Assembly (NCBI GenBank): GCA_964428175.1
Contig: CAYRXM010000126.1
Span: 1 to 14,770 of the forward strand
DNA: 14,770 nucleotides
Origin: CAYRXM01 sp964428175
GTDB taxonomy: Bacteria > Chloroflexota > Anaerolineae > JAFGEY01
Direction of reading: 5' to 3'
Made by a program: the position numbers and the translations under genes. The notes under the pieces are model-generated. The model was given only the letters and a program-made list of their open reading frames with translations. It was not told the origin of the DNA and searched no databases. Shown here piece after piece: positions 1 to 9,583 of the stretch (the first letter of the stretch is position 1; each line of letters begins with the position of its first letter).

Positions 1-191
1 CCCAGCTTGAAGGCCAGGTATCCCGCCCGCGCCGGTGCAACCACCCCCTCGGCGATCACTGTGCCAGCATTGGTCTTTTTCACCACTGGCACATCCTGCG
101 CTCCGGCCGCCGAACCGCCCGGCTTGGCCGAGCAGCCGATCAGCGTGATGATCGATAAAACAGAAAAAATCGTTGGTAAAATTCGTTTCAT
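1..191 (-). CDS. HlyD/MacA-type periplasmic adaptor lipoprotein, N-terminal fragment
   Basis: Only the first 63 codons are in the window; the gene continues past the left edge. The protein starts MKRILPTIFSVLSIITLIGC, a lipoprotein signal peptide with lipobox LIGC and lipidated Cys20, followed by a short Gly/Ala/Ser tether. The next part reads VIAEGVVAPARAGYLAFK, which resembles the first beta-strand and hairpin entry of HlyD/MacA membrane-fusion proteins. A GAGGAA ribosome site lies about 5 nt before the ATG. It is the last visible gene of the ABC operon, downstream of the permease and separated from it by a repeat module. As a family inference it would be the adaptor that couples the MacB-like ATPase/permease to export in the envelope. 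Most of the protein is unseen, so the family call rests on a short match and on context. Confidence 0.7.
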   Translation of the reverse strand, partial: MKRILPTIFSVLSIITLIGCSAKPGGSAAGAQDVPVVKKTNAGTVIAEGVVAPARAGYLAFKL

Positions 192-210
192 AAAAATTCC
201 TCGCTATTTC

Positions 211-279
211 GCATTGCATATTCCGTTTTGTTCCGGGTTCACCGCCCGCGACGGAATACGCAATACGCAGTACGTCTTA
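211..279. repeat. Intergenic hairpin repeat, ACGCATTACG family, copy 1
   Basis: This fills the gap between the permease and the adaptor gene. The arms 211-226 and 251-266 are reverse complements except for two transitions, with a 24-nt loop. The minus strand continues from the permease stop codon as TAAGACGTACTGCGTA and later reads AAACGGAATATGC. Both strings recur, nearly unchanged and in the same order, in the copy at 3791-3857. The stop codon (277-279) is the first triplet of the repeat on the minus strand. There is no T-tract, so it is not a normal terminator. Confidence 0.7.
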
Positions 280-2656
280 TTCGTACGCCAGCACTTCGCG
301 GATGGTCAGCCGGCTGGCGTTGCGCGCAGGCAGCAGGCTGGCTACCAGTGAGAGCAGCACCACCACGCCCAACCAGATCAAAAAGCCCTGCGCGGTAAAG
401 GCCCACGGCGCCGGCGAACTGAAAATGGCAATGCTGATCACGTTCGACAATAAATAGGTGATCGGAAAAGAGAGGATCGCGCCGAGCAGATAACTGAGCG
501 CACCAATGATGATCCCCTCGACGATGACCAGCCCGGAGACGATCTGGTTGTGCGCCCCCACCGCGCGCATCACGCCGATCTCGCGGGTGCGTTCCAGCAC
601 GTTCATACTCATCGTCCCGGTCAGGCCGATACTGCCCACCAGCGCGGTGAGCACGGCCATCACCAGCAACACGGCGGTGAGAATCCCCAGCACCTCGGTG
701 ATCGAGGCGTTAAAGGCCAGCCCAGCCTCGACCTGATCCACCTTGAAGCCGCGCGCGCGGAAATGATTGTTGAGCTGCGCGGCGATCCATTCCTGGTAGG
801 GCAGCGTGTGCTCGGCGGTTACGATGCGAAACACCGACGCGCGCGGCCCGGTCTTGAGTTGCTGGGCCATATAGTCGTAATTGGCGTATGCCACCAGGTC
901 GCCCAGGCCGGTGTACTGGAACATACCGACCACCGTCCAGTCACTTTCGCGCCCGTTCAACTTGACGCGCAATGTATCGCCGACCTTCAAGCCGGGAAAT
1001 TCCTGCACAAAAGCGTCGCTCACCGCCAGCGCATTCTCGTCGCCGGGCAGCAGCCAGCGCCCGCGCTGCATCGTCGGCTGCACCAGGTCGCTGTCCGCCG
1101 GCGGGGCGATGATCGAGAACGAGTCCGAAGGCGAACCATCGGCGTGGACGATCTCGGCCCCACTGGTGATCCACACCTCCACCCCTTCGACGCCGGGGAT
1201 GCTCAATGCCTCGCGTTCGACCTCCTCGATGCGATAGGTGCGGGAAAAATCCAGGTTGACGTCCGCACCGAAATATTGGGTCACCTGAGCCATCTTGACA
1301 TTGAGCGCCACCTGCGCGTTAAACACGGCAATAAACACCGCGCCGCCAAGGGTGAGCGTAGACAAGGTCAGCGCCAGCCGCCCCTTGCGGCGAAACGTGT
1401 TGCGCAGCGAGATCAAAATCGGGCGCGAGAGCGCGCGCAGTTTCTCCAACTGGCGGTCCAGCCAGCCTTTTTGCCCGCCCTGCCCCTCGATGCCGCTGCT
1501 GCTGAGCGCTTTCTGCACCGTGGTTCGCGCCCCCTTGAGCACCGGCAGCAGGCCCGCCGCCGGCGGCACAATCAGCGCGATGGCCACCTGGAACAGGATC
1601 GCTTCCGGGATGATGCGGAAAGGGCTTAGCTCAAAGTTGATGATCTCGGCCACAAACAGCGACAGCCGGTACGCTCCCAGCCTGCCCATCGGCACCGCGC
1701 CGATCAGGGCAATAACGCCAAAGGCGGTGATCAGGGTCAGGTACATGCCAACCACCTGCCCCTGCCGCGCGCCGATCAACTTCATCACCCCGATCTGGCG
1801 CAGGTGCTGGTTGAGCAGCGCCGACATCGTATTGGCGATCAGCGAGCCGCTCAAGAAAACAACCAGCACGCCCAGAATGACCAGCACGTTGAGCAGCGCA
1901 TCGATAATCGACGCCAGCGGATGCTCGTTTTGCGGCGCGATGCTGTTCCAATACACGCTGCGCCCGCTTTTCTCAACCCGGTCGGTGATCGCCGTGGTCG
2001 CGCTGCGGATGAAATCCTTGTCGTTGGGAAAATCGTCCACCACCACCAGCAGCCGGTCGAGGCTGGCCGGCTGGCCCAACCACTCCAGCGTGTCATAGGT
2101 GATGTAGCCTTGCAGATCGCCGAGGATGCCGCCGTACACCTCGCTCTGGTCCTGCACCGCACCGACGACCGGCAGTTGGCGCACGGTGCCGTTGGGCAGT
2201 TCCACCCGGATCGTGTCGCCGATTTCCAGCCCCAGCAAGGCCAGCGACTTGTGCTCCAGCACCACCTGCTGCTTGGCCGGCACAGCGACGCCCTGCTTGA
2301 GCGTGTGCCGGAACACATTCAACTCGTCGTAATCGGGAACGGCAACCAGAGTGAGGGTGTCCCAACCGCCCCCATCGAGGCGGATCTGCAACCCCACGTG
2401 ACGGCGGCCTTCGGCCTGGCGCACCACCCCCATGCGACGGATCACATCGACGAAATCGGGGTCAAAGGGAGAGGTAATCAGGACAATGCTGGCCGGGTTG
2501 GTCGAGGCATAACTGCGGCTGAGGTCCTGGGCGATCATAGCATAGGTGCCGGCGATCACGCCAATGGCAAACACGCCGACGGCGATCGAGGCGACGACGA
2601 GAAGAGTACGGACTTTGTTGTCCCACAGGTCGTGAAGGACTTTGCGCCAGCGCGGT

Positions 2657-2670
<14 letters not shown>
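277..2670 (-). CDS. ABC transporter permease, MacB/FtsX type, duplicated eight-helix form
   Basis: Inner-membrane permease of 797 residues made of two FtsX-type halves. Helices are predicted by eye at about 21-45, 257-282, 308-330 and 355-378, then 433-454, 658-685, 711-742 and 763-782. Large extracytoplasmic domains lie between the first and second helix of each half (about 50-250 and 455-655). Each half carries the conserved cytoplasmic motif: QIGVMKLIGA at 292-301 and EIGVMRAVGA at 697-706. The C-terminus, LLPARNASRLTIREVLAYE, is typical of the family and looks complete. The start overlaps the last 14 nt of the upstream ATPase gene, which indicates translational coupling; a second in-frame ATG two codons later is an alternative start. 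It would form the channel or mechanotransmission unit used by the neighbouring ATPase(s) and the HlyD-like adaptor. The substrate (lipoprotein, lipid, peptide or drug) cannot be read from the sequence. Confidence 0.93.
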
Positions 2671-3766
<1,096 letters not shown>

Positions 3767-3790
3767 AGAGTCTTCTCTCAGATAAATGAT

Positions 3791-3843
3791 GCGTAATGCG
3801 TAAGGCGTATTCCGTTTACGCATTACGTCTTACGCATTACGTC

Positions 3844-3857
<14 letters not shown>
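3791..3857. repeat. Intergenic hairpin repeat, ACGCATTACG family, copy 2, with 14-bp tandem units
   Basis: Three head-to-tail units of TTACGCATTACGTC occupy 3816-3829, 3830-3843 and 3844-3857; the last differs at its end. The segment 3791-3809 is the reverse complement of 3838-3856, and also of 3824-3841, with one mismatch each, so two alternative stems of 18-19 bp are possible. The stop codon and last three codons (Arg-Asn-Ala) of the upstream ATPase lie in the third unit. It shares strings and order with the module at 211-279. There are no spacers, so it is not a CRISPR. Confidence 0.85.
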
Positions 3858-4578
<721 letters not shown>

Positions 4579-4607
4579 AGCAAATTCCTTCCAATTCGAG
4601 CCTGCTT

Positions 4608-4631
4608 ATAATAACAGATTCGACCATTCAA
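4608..4631 (-). promoter_or_regulatory. Candidate extended -10 promoter for the ABC operon
   Basis: On the minus strand the sequence TGT-TATTAT (4616-4608) forms an extended -10 element. The best -35-like string is TTGAAT (4631-4626), but its spacing is too short for that -10, so the element would rely on its TG extension. A predicted start near 4601 leaves a leader of about 23 nt to the TTG start codon at 4578. Confidence 0.4.
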
Positions 4632-4662
4632 GCCTAGTGTACACCGTCACCATCTAGCAGGG

Positions 4663-4688
4663 GCCGGTATGACTTGCGTCATATCGGC
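4663..4688. promoter_or_regulatory. 26-bp interrupted palindrome, candidate operator in the divergent region
   Basis: Two 11-bp arms, GCCGGTATGAC and GTCATATCGGC, flank the 4-nt centre TTGC and are reverse complements except at one position. The core can be read as TATGA-N6-TCATA, the geometry of CRP/FNR-family sites. The centre (4675.5) lies about 62-65 bp before the predicted start of the oxidoreductase gene and about 75 bp before that of the ABC operon. A terminator is unlikely because the genes diverge and no T-tract follows. Confidence 0.55.
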
Positions 4689-4704
4689 TTTGCCCCCGCA
4701 GCAG

Positions 4705-4733
4705 TGGACAGATTGCGCCAAAGGGAGTACAAT
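4705..4733 (+). promoter_or_regulatory. Sigma-70-type promoter of the oxidoreductase gene
   Basis: TGGACA (4705-4710) and TACAAT (4728-4733) are separated by 17 nt. Each differs from the sigma-70 consensus at one base. Transcription would start near 4740, giving a leader of about 22 nt that contains the AGAGGGAG ribosome site before the ATG at 4762. Confidence 0.75.
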
Positions 4734-4761
4734 ATGCATAAATAAAAACCAAGAGGGAGTT

Positions 4762-5850
4762 ATGAACAAAAAATTACGTATCGGAATGATTGGCTGCGGC
4801 GAGATCGCCTACACGGCCACTGCCCCGGCGATTCAGAATGCGCACAATGCCGAGATGGTCATCGGCGTTGACCCTGTGCCCGAAATCGCCGCCTCTTTTG
4901 GCGACACCTTTGGCATCGCCTCGACCACCCGCCTCGACGACGTACTGGGTCGCTCGGACATCGACGCGGTGGTCATCTCGACGCCGCACGACACGCACGC
5001 CCCGCTCACCGTCGCTGCCGCCGCCGTCGGCAAGCACGTCATGTGCGAAAAACCCATCGCCTGCACGCTGGAACAGGCCGATCAAATGATCGAGGCTTGC
5101 CGCAAAGCGGGCGTGCTGCTGGCGATCAACCTCGTGCTGCGCTACAGCCCCGACAGCAACGCGGTCAAAGACCTGCTCGCCCAGGGTGCGATCGGCGACG
5201 TGATCGCGATCAAGCTGCACAGCATCGGCCGCAAGCCGGACAGCTATTGGAGCGGCGGCTATACCAGCCGCGTACACACCGATTGGCGCAAGTACAAGAC
5301 GCAGGCCGGCGGCGGTATTTTGACTATGAACTTTACGCACAACATCGACCTGATGCGCTACATGACCGGCCTGGAAGTGACCCGCATCTATGCCGAGTAC
5401 GGCACCTATCTCACCCCAGTCGAGGTAGAAGATTTTGTAACCCTCTCCTTCCGCCTCAGCAACGGCGCAATTGGCGGGCTGGTTGGCTCTTCGTGCGTAG
5501 AGGGCAGCAAATTCCAGCCGGTATCGTTGGGCGGCAAAGCGGTCATCGCGGCCGAGGAGACGCGCGAGGCCAACGGCGACCGCATTTACGGCAGCCGCGG
5601 CCAGATTTTGATGTATCGCAGCCGGGTGTGGGTCTATACCCAAAACGAGGCGCCCGGGTTGCAACAAGACGCCTGGACTGAAATCGAACTGCCCACGCTC
5701 GACCCGCGCCAGGTGTACGTGGAGCGCTTTGCCGAGGCCGTGTTCACCGGTCGCGCCCCCGACATCCCCGGCATCCAGGGGCGCAAGACGCTCGAGATCA
5801 TCAACGCCGCCTACGAATCGGGACAAACACACCAGGCCGTAACGCTCTAA
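4762..5850 (+). CDS. Gfo/Idh/MocA-family NAD(P)-dependent oxidoreductase
   Basis: 362-residue cytoplasmic dehydrogenase of usual family length. The N-terminal Rossmann fold has the dinucleotide motif GMIGCGEIA (8-16), an acidic residue at the end of the second strand (Asp37 region), and the hallmark CEKP motif (95-98) with the catalytic-type Lys97. The C-terminal domain carries the GGG-x7-H-x2-D motif (183-196) with His193 and Asp196; where many relatives have Asp or Asn between them, this protein has Met189-Asn190. The family oxidises or epimerises sugars, inositols and related polyols; the exact substrate is not readable. The start is the ATG with AGAGGGAG just upstream; the frame is open for 31 more codons, but they would cover the promoter. 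It is monocistronic, divergent from the ABC operon and closed by a hairpin terminator. It may serve the sugar-acid pathway encoded to the right. Confidence 0.93.
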   Translation: MNKKLRIGMIGCGEIAYTATAPAIQNAHNAEMVIGVDPVPEIAASFGDTFGIASTTRLDDVLGRSDIDAVVISTPHDTHAPLTVAAAAVGKHVMCEKPIACTLEQADQMIEACRKAGVLLAINLVLRYSPDSNAVKDLLAQGAIGDVIAIKLHSIGRKPDSYWSGGYTSRVHTDWRKYKTQAGGGILTMNFTHNIDLMRYMTGLEVTRIYAEYGTYLTPVEVEDFVTLSFRLSNGAIGGLVGSSCVEGSKFQPVSLGGKAVIAAEETREANGDRIYGSRGQILMYRSRVWVYTQNEAPGLQQDAWTEIELPTLDPRQVYVERFAEAVFTGRAPDIPGIQGRKTLEIINAAYESGQTHQAVTL

Positions 5851-5869
5851 AAACACGCTCAAACAAAAA

Positions 5870-5893
5870 AGCCGTCCGGTTGGCCGGACGGCT
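5870..5893. terminator. Bidirectional rho-independent terminator
   Basis: A perfect 10-bp stem, AGCCGTCCGG / CCGGACGGCT, has the loop TTGG and lies between the convergent oxidoreductase and cold-shock genes. On the minus strand the stem is followed by a run of six T and then GTTT, a strong terminator for the cold-shock gene. On the plus strand the tail (TTTACTCTTTA) is weaker but usable. Confidence 0.9.
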
Positions 5894-5914
5894 TTACTCT
5901 TTATCTAGATGGGT

Positions 5915-6121
5915 TTACAAGAGTACGACTTGACTGGCCTGTAAACCCTTCTCCCCCTCTTCGACGGCAAACTCGACTTGCTGACCTTCTTTTAGGGTGC
6001 GGAACCCCTCCATCTGAATGGCGCTGAAATGCACAAACACGTCATCCGTGCCTTCACGCTCGATGAACCCGTAGCCCTTGGCTGCATTGAACCACTTGAC
6101 GGTCCCGACTTCTCGTTCCAT
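5915..6121 (-). CDS. Cold-shock protein, CspA family
   Basis: 68-residue single cold-shock domain that binds single-stranded RNA/DNA and acts as an RNA chaperone in the cytoplasm. RNP1 is KGYGFI (15-20) and RNP2 is VFVHF (28-32). The aromatic surface is complete (Trp10, Phe11, Tyr17, Phe19, Phe29, His31, Phe32), and VKWFNAAKGYGFI is textbook for the family. The length is normal. The ATG has an AGGA site five nt upstream. It is monocistronic, with its own consensus promoter at 6250-6277, a structured leader of about 120 nt and a terminator at 5870-5893. Whether it is cold-induced or constitutive cannot be told from the protein. Confidence 0.97.
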   Translation of the reverse strand: MEREVGTVKWFNAAKGYGFIEREGTDDVFVHFSAIQMEGFRTLKEGQQVEFAVEEGEKGLQASQVVLL

Positions 6122-6137
6122 TTCTTTCCTACTTTCT

Positions 6138-6209
6138 GTAAAAAATTTTTACGTGCCGCCCAGGAGCACAAAGCACAAAGGCCCGGACGAATTCGTCCCG
6201 GCCTTTGTG
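6138..6209 (-). promoter_or_regulatory. Structured 5' leader of the cold-shock gene
   Basis: The transcript from the predicted start near 6243 would contain two inverted repeats. The first (6174-6209) is a 36-nt palindrome centred on AATT, with 18-bp arms and one mismatch. The second (6138-6152) is AT-rich, GTAAAAA-A-TTTTTAC, and ends about five nt from the ribosome site. Long structured leaders are known to control translation of cspA-type mRNAs with temperature; that role here is inference. The large palindrome could instead terminate the operon ending at 6274, but no clear T-tract follows it. Confidence 0.55.
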
Positions 6210-6249
6210 GATCACACTCCATGAAAGCTGCATCGTCCTACGACGCAGA

Positions 6250-6277
6250 ATTATAGCCAATTCACCGCTGCTGTCAA
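6250..6277 (-). promoter_or_regulatory. Consensus sigma-70 promoter of the cold-shock gene
   Basis: On the minus strand TTGACA (6277-6272) and TATAAT (6255-6250) both match the sigma-70 consensus exactly, with a 16-nt spacer. The TGA stop of the upstream GNAT-fusion gene (6276-6274) lies inside the -35 box. The predicted start is near 6243. Confidence 0.85.
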
Positions 6278-9200
6278 ATCGCCGCCAACGCTGCCAACAG
6301 CGTTTTGACTGCCTCGGCGGGCTGGTTGATGGCCACCGCCCACTCGATCACGGTCTGGGACTGGGCGTTGGTCTCCTGAATGCCGAGCATAAACCCGCCC
6401 ATGATCTGAAAGAAATCGGCCAGCACCACCATGCCGTTCCTGCCCGGCGGCGACAACAGCGCCAGCGATTGATCGCCCTTGAACGCCCGCGCCCACGGCT
6501 CAACCAGGCTGGCCTGGCTGATGAAAGGCTTGGGCGCGCGGTTGCGCGTCCAGGCCTGCGTGCCGCCCGGCGCTTGCAGCACGGTCTCTTCCAGCGCCCC
6601 TTGCAGCAGCAAGTTGACAAAGAAACCGCCCACCCACTCGATCCGGCGCGGGGTGAGGTTGCAGTGCGTCAATTTCAAGCGCACCAGCTCGGAACCGGGC
6701 AGGGTCAAATACTGCAACACAAACCGCTGCCCGCGCAGCTTTTCCTGGTGTGTCACCGTCCAGCCGACCTGCACGCCCTGCCACAGCCCCTCCTCAACCG
6801 CTTGCGCGTCGACCGTTTCCAACTCGGCAAACGGCAGTTCGTCGCCCTCGTGAAACACCAGCGGCTGCAGCCCGCCAACGTGGTGATCGACAAAAAATTT
6901 GGGCTGCACCTCGGGGTAATTGTCATCCAGAAACGTGCGCCCTTGCGCATCGGTCAGCCGGATCAGCGCGCCGCCGACATCGGCCATCACCGTGAATGAG
7001 AGCGCGCCATTGTCCACGGCAAAAACCGGGCGGCCCTGCAGATCGATCCGCTCCACACGCACCGGCCGCCGGCTGATCGGCAGCACGGGCAGGTCAAAGT
7101 GCATCTCGTATTCGCCGCTAAGGCACAACCGCACCGCTGCCGCCGCATCGGCCACATCGGCGGGCGCGGTCAACTCGACCGCGATCTGCGCCGGCGCGCC
7201 CGGCGCTGACGCGCCCGGTGTCGGTTCCGGCATCGACGCTGTCGGCTGCGGGCCGTCGGGGGTGAGAAAAGCGCCCTCCCAGCCGGGCGGCAAGTCCAGA
7301 CTCAACGTGCCCGCCAGCGGGTACGGGGTCGCGAACCTAATCTCGACCTGTTTGGCCGATTTTTGCCCCACCGCAACCAGGTTATCGCCCACCCAGCGCG
7401 CCTCGACCGGGCCAATCGTCGAGACGCCATAGCGCAGTTCGCGGTCGAGCAGGGGCTTGCGCCCCAGCAGTTGGTTCCAGCGCTGGCGCACGTCGGCCAG
7501 CGAAGAGAGGCCAAAGGCATACCAGGTGTGAAAAACCTCGACCGATTCACCGGGTTCGATCACGCGCGTCTCCCCCTCCAGTTCGGAAAGCATCCCGCCC
7601 TCGACCGTGATCTTGGTCACGCCACCCGGCTTCCAGAACCAGGCCGCCAGGTCATTGTTGGCGTTGGTTTGCAGCGCCGTCCACGTCTCCGGCCAATGAT
7701 CGGGCGTCTGGGGCAGCATGTTTTCGCTTATCATGGGCAGCAGCCCATCGCACTCGATCACCTGCCCGTCGACTGGCGTGAACGAGCGGGCTGCCGTGCC
7801 AAAGGGGTTGATCGACAGCCCGCCGCCGCCGCCCACGTGCAGCCGCCCGCCGACCGTCTGCGCGCTGCCTGTTTGAAGGTTGGTCAGTTCGACCCAATGT
7901 TCGATCTCGCGCGCTCCAGCCGCCACGCGCACAAACTTTTTAATGCGCAAACCAGGAAACTGGCGGCTGTCGGCAGAAAGGATCAGCGTCAGTGCGCCGT
8001 CCTCGCGCCGCACCTCGTAATCGAACCGGAGCGTGCTGTCCGGCCCCATGCCAAAGGGCGGCCCGGCCTCGAAACGGGCGCGCCGGCGGATGTCCGGCAG
8101 CGTGCGCCGCCCCATCTCGATGCGCCCGCCTTCCAGCCCAATGTGGACATCGACCGATCCGGTCAAGAGATCGAGCTGGTCGCCCTCGCGCACCGGCGCC
8201 ACCTCGGCCAGGCCGGGCAGGTCGACGACGACGGGAAAATGGCAGGTCGGCATGACCTGCATCGCGCCATCCACGTCGATGACCGGCGCGGCGTGGACGG
8301 TCAGCAGCGACGACGAGAGCGTATCCGGCACCTTGACCGGAATGACGATCCCGGAAACCTGTTCCGGTTCCAGTGTGAAATCAACGTGCTGCTGGCTGCC
8401 GGCCACACCCTCGACAAAAACGTCGACCGCGCCGGACAGCGCCCGCCCGCTGTGGTTGGTCAGGTCAAAATACACCTGCGCTTCACTTCCAAGCGGCGCC
8501 ATCTGGTAGGCGTGCTGACCGCTCAGGGCCACCGCTGGACGAATTTTGCCGCCCGTGACCAGGTCAATCGCTTGCCCGCCCAGGATAAAGCGCGTCTTGA
8601 TCACCTCCGACCCTTCTTTTTTATAGATTTTGGCCGTCTTGTCGACCTCAAAGGTGCGGGTTAGTGTGGCCGTCGCGCCGTTTTTGACCGCGATGGAGCC
8701 AGGAAAGCCCTCGCCCAGCCATTGTAGACCCTTGAACGGCTCGACGCTCAACGCCAGTGACAGGTCTTCGCCGCTGTCGTTTTCGACGATCAGCGTCAGC
8801 GCGTTGGGGATGCCGATCAAGATGTCGTGCGCTTGCAGCCGTGTCCTGAGCGCGATTCGCTTGCCGTCCAGCGCGCGCTCGATCCCGCAAATGCCCCAGC
8901 CGTAGCGGTCGGCCTCGCCCACCAGCACGTCCTCGCCAGCCTGGAAGCGATAGGTGTACAGTTCCATCCCATCGACGAGGTCTTTGTCCGGCGACTGGGT
9001 CAAATCGCGTTGAAAGCAGCCGTACCAGTCGGGATGGCGGTCGAACCATTCGCGGGCCAGCCCGATCTGCCCCAGCGCCGGAATGTAATTCTGCATATAG
9101 ACGCTGGTCTCGGGCACCCAAAAGAGGCCGATCTTTTTATAGAGCGGCACGGCATTGAGGTTGCCCGACCAGGTGTGCAGGTCAAAGCGGGTCATGCCTT

Positions 9201-9543
9201 TCTCTTGTGCCAGTTCGACCGCGCGCAGCAGCAGCCGCTTGCCAAACTTGCCGCCCTTGACACGCGGCACCACGCCGAGGATGGTCACGTAACACGCACC
9301 CTCGTCGCGCCAGTGCGGATACAGGCCGCAGTAGCCGACCGGCGCGCCGTCGTCGTCCACGGCGATCAGATCGGCGAGCGCCGTGGTCTTGTCCAGCCAG
9401 TCGTGGACGCGCTGCGCGTCAAAGGGAATGCCGCCGGTAAACCCGCCCGGCCATAATGGGTCGAAATCATTAAACATTTGGGCCACCTGGGCGGCCATCG
9501 ACGGATCATAGATCGTAATTTTTCCCGGCAATTCTTCAGACAT
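6274..9543 (-). CDS. Large GNAT acetyltransferase fused to multi-domain beta-rich region, function unknown
   Basis: 1089 residues, probably cytoplasmic: no signal peptide or membrane helix. Residues 1-155 are a GNAT N-acetyltransferase domain, with motif A ILGVVPRVKGGKFGKRLL (acetyl-CoA loop R94-x2-G97-x3-G101) and motif B NLNAVPLYKKIGLFW (128-142). After it come a beta-rich segment (about 190-330), an Ig-like sandwich (345-440), a segment resembling the sugar-mutarotase/glycosidase supersandwich fold (about 460-695), another beta segment with a Pro/Ala/Thr-rich insert (763-785), and a second supersandwich-like region (about 825-1085). The last includes GGALIRLTDAQGRTFLDD and PKFFVDHHVGG. The beta-region assignments are by eye and weak. 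The start is supported by AAAGGAG. It is the last gene of the FAH-UxaA operon, 40 nt after the dehydratase, which suggests a carbohydrate-related substrate. No catalytic residues of a known glycosidase are evident. Confidence 0.85.
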   Translation of the reverse strand: MSEELPGKITIYDPSMAAQVAQMFNDFDPLWPGGFTGGIPFDAQRVHDWLDKTTALADLIAVDDDGAPVGYCGLYPHWRDEGACYVTILGVVPRVKGGKFGKRLLLRAVELAQEKGMTRFDLHTWSGNLNAVPLYKKIGLFWVPETSVYMQNYIPALGQIGLAREWFDRHPDWYGCFQRDLTQSPDKDLVDGMELYTYRFQAGEDVLVGEADRYGWGICGIERALDGKRIALRTRLQAHDILIGIPNALTLIVENDSGEDLSLALSVEPFKGLQWLGEGFPGSIAVKNGATATLTRTFEVDKTAKIYKKEGSEVIKTRFILGGQAIDLVTGGKIRPAVALSGQHAYQMAPLGSEAQVYFDLTNHSGRALSGAVDVFVEGVAGSQQHVDFTLEPEQVSGIVIPVKVPDTLSSSLLTVHAAPVIDVDGAMQVMPTCHFPVVVDLPGLAEVAPVREGDQLDLLTGSVDVHIGLEGGRIEMGRRTLPDIRRRARFEAGPPFGMGPDSTLRFDYEVRREDGALTLILSADSRQFPGLRIKKFVRVAAGAREIEHWVELTNLQTGSAQTVGGRLHVGGGGGLSINPFGTAARSFTPVDGQVIECDGLLPMISENMLPQTPDHWPETWTALQTNANNDLAAWFWKPGGVTKITVEGGMLSELEGETRVIEPGESVEVFHTWYAFGLSSLADVRQRWNQLLGRKPLLDRELRYGVSTIGPVEARWVGDNLVAVGQKSAKQVEIRFATPYPLAGTLSLDLPPGWEGAFLTPDGPQPTASMPEPTPGASAPGAPAQIAVELTAPADVADAAAAVRLCLSGEYEMHFDLPVLPISRRPVRVERIDLQGRPVFAVDNGALSFTVMADVGGALIRLTDAQGRTFLDDNYPEVQPKFFVDHHVGGLQPLVFHEGDELPFAELETVDAQAVEEGLWQGVQVGWTVTHQEKLRGQRFVLQYLTLPGSELVRLKLTHCNLTPRRIEWVGGFFVNLLLQGALEETVLQAPGGTQAWTRNRAPKPFISQASLVEPWARAFKGDQSLALLSPPGRNGMVVLADFFQIMGGFMLGIQETNAQSQTVIEWAVAINQPAEAVKTLLAALAAI

Positions 9544-9583
9544 TGCTCTCTCCTTTCAAAAACAGCCAAAATCGTCTGCCTGT

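Noticed and set aside
3767..3823. Upstream ATG start for the ATPase fused to the cNMP-like domain
   Set aside because: The extra 19 codons are made of the intergenic repeat; the ATG at 3766 has a ribosome site and matches the family start.
4774..5862. 362-codon minus-strand open frame opposite the oxidoreductase
   Set aside because: The plus-strand frame has complete family motifs, promoter and terminator; the antisense frame has none.
6174..6209. The 36-nt palindrome as a rho-independent terminator of the right-hand operon
   Set aside because: No clear T-tract follows on the minus strand, and the consensus promoter at 6250-6277 places it inside the cold-shock leader; kept as a leader element.
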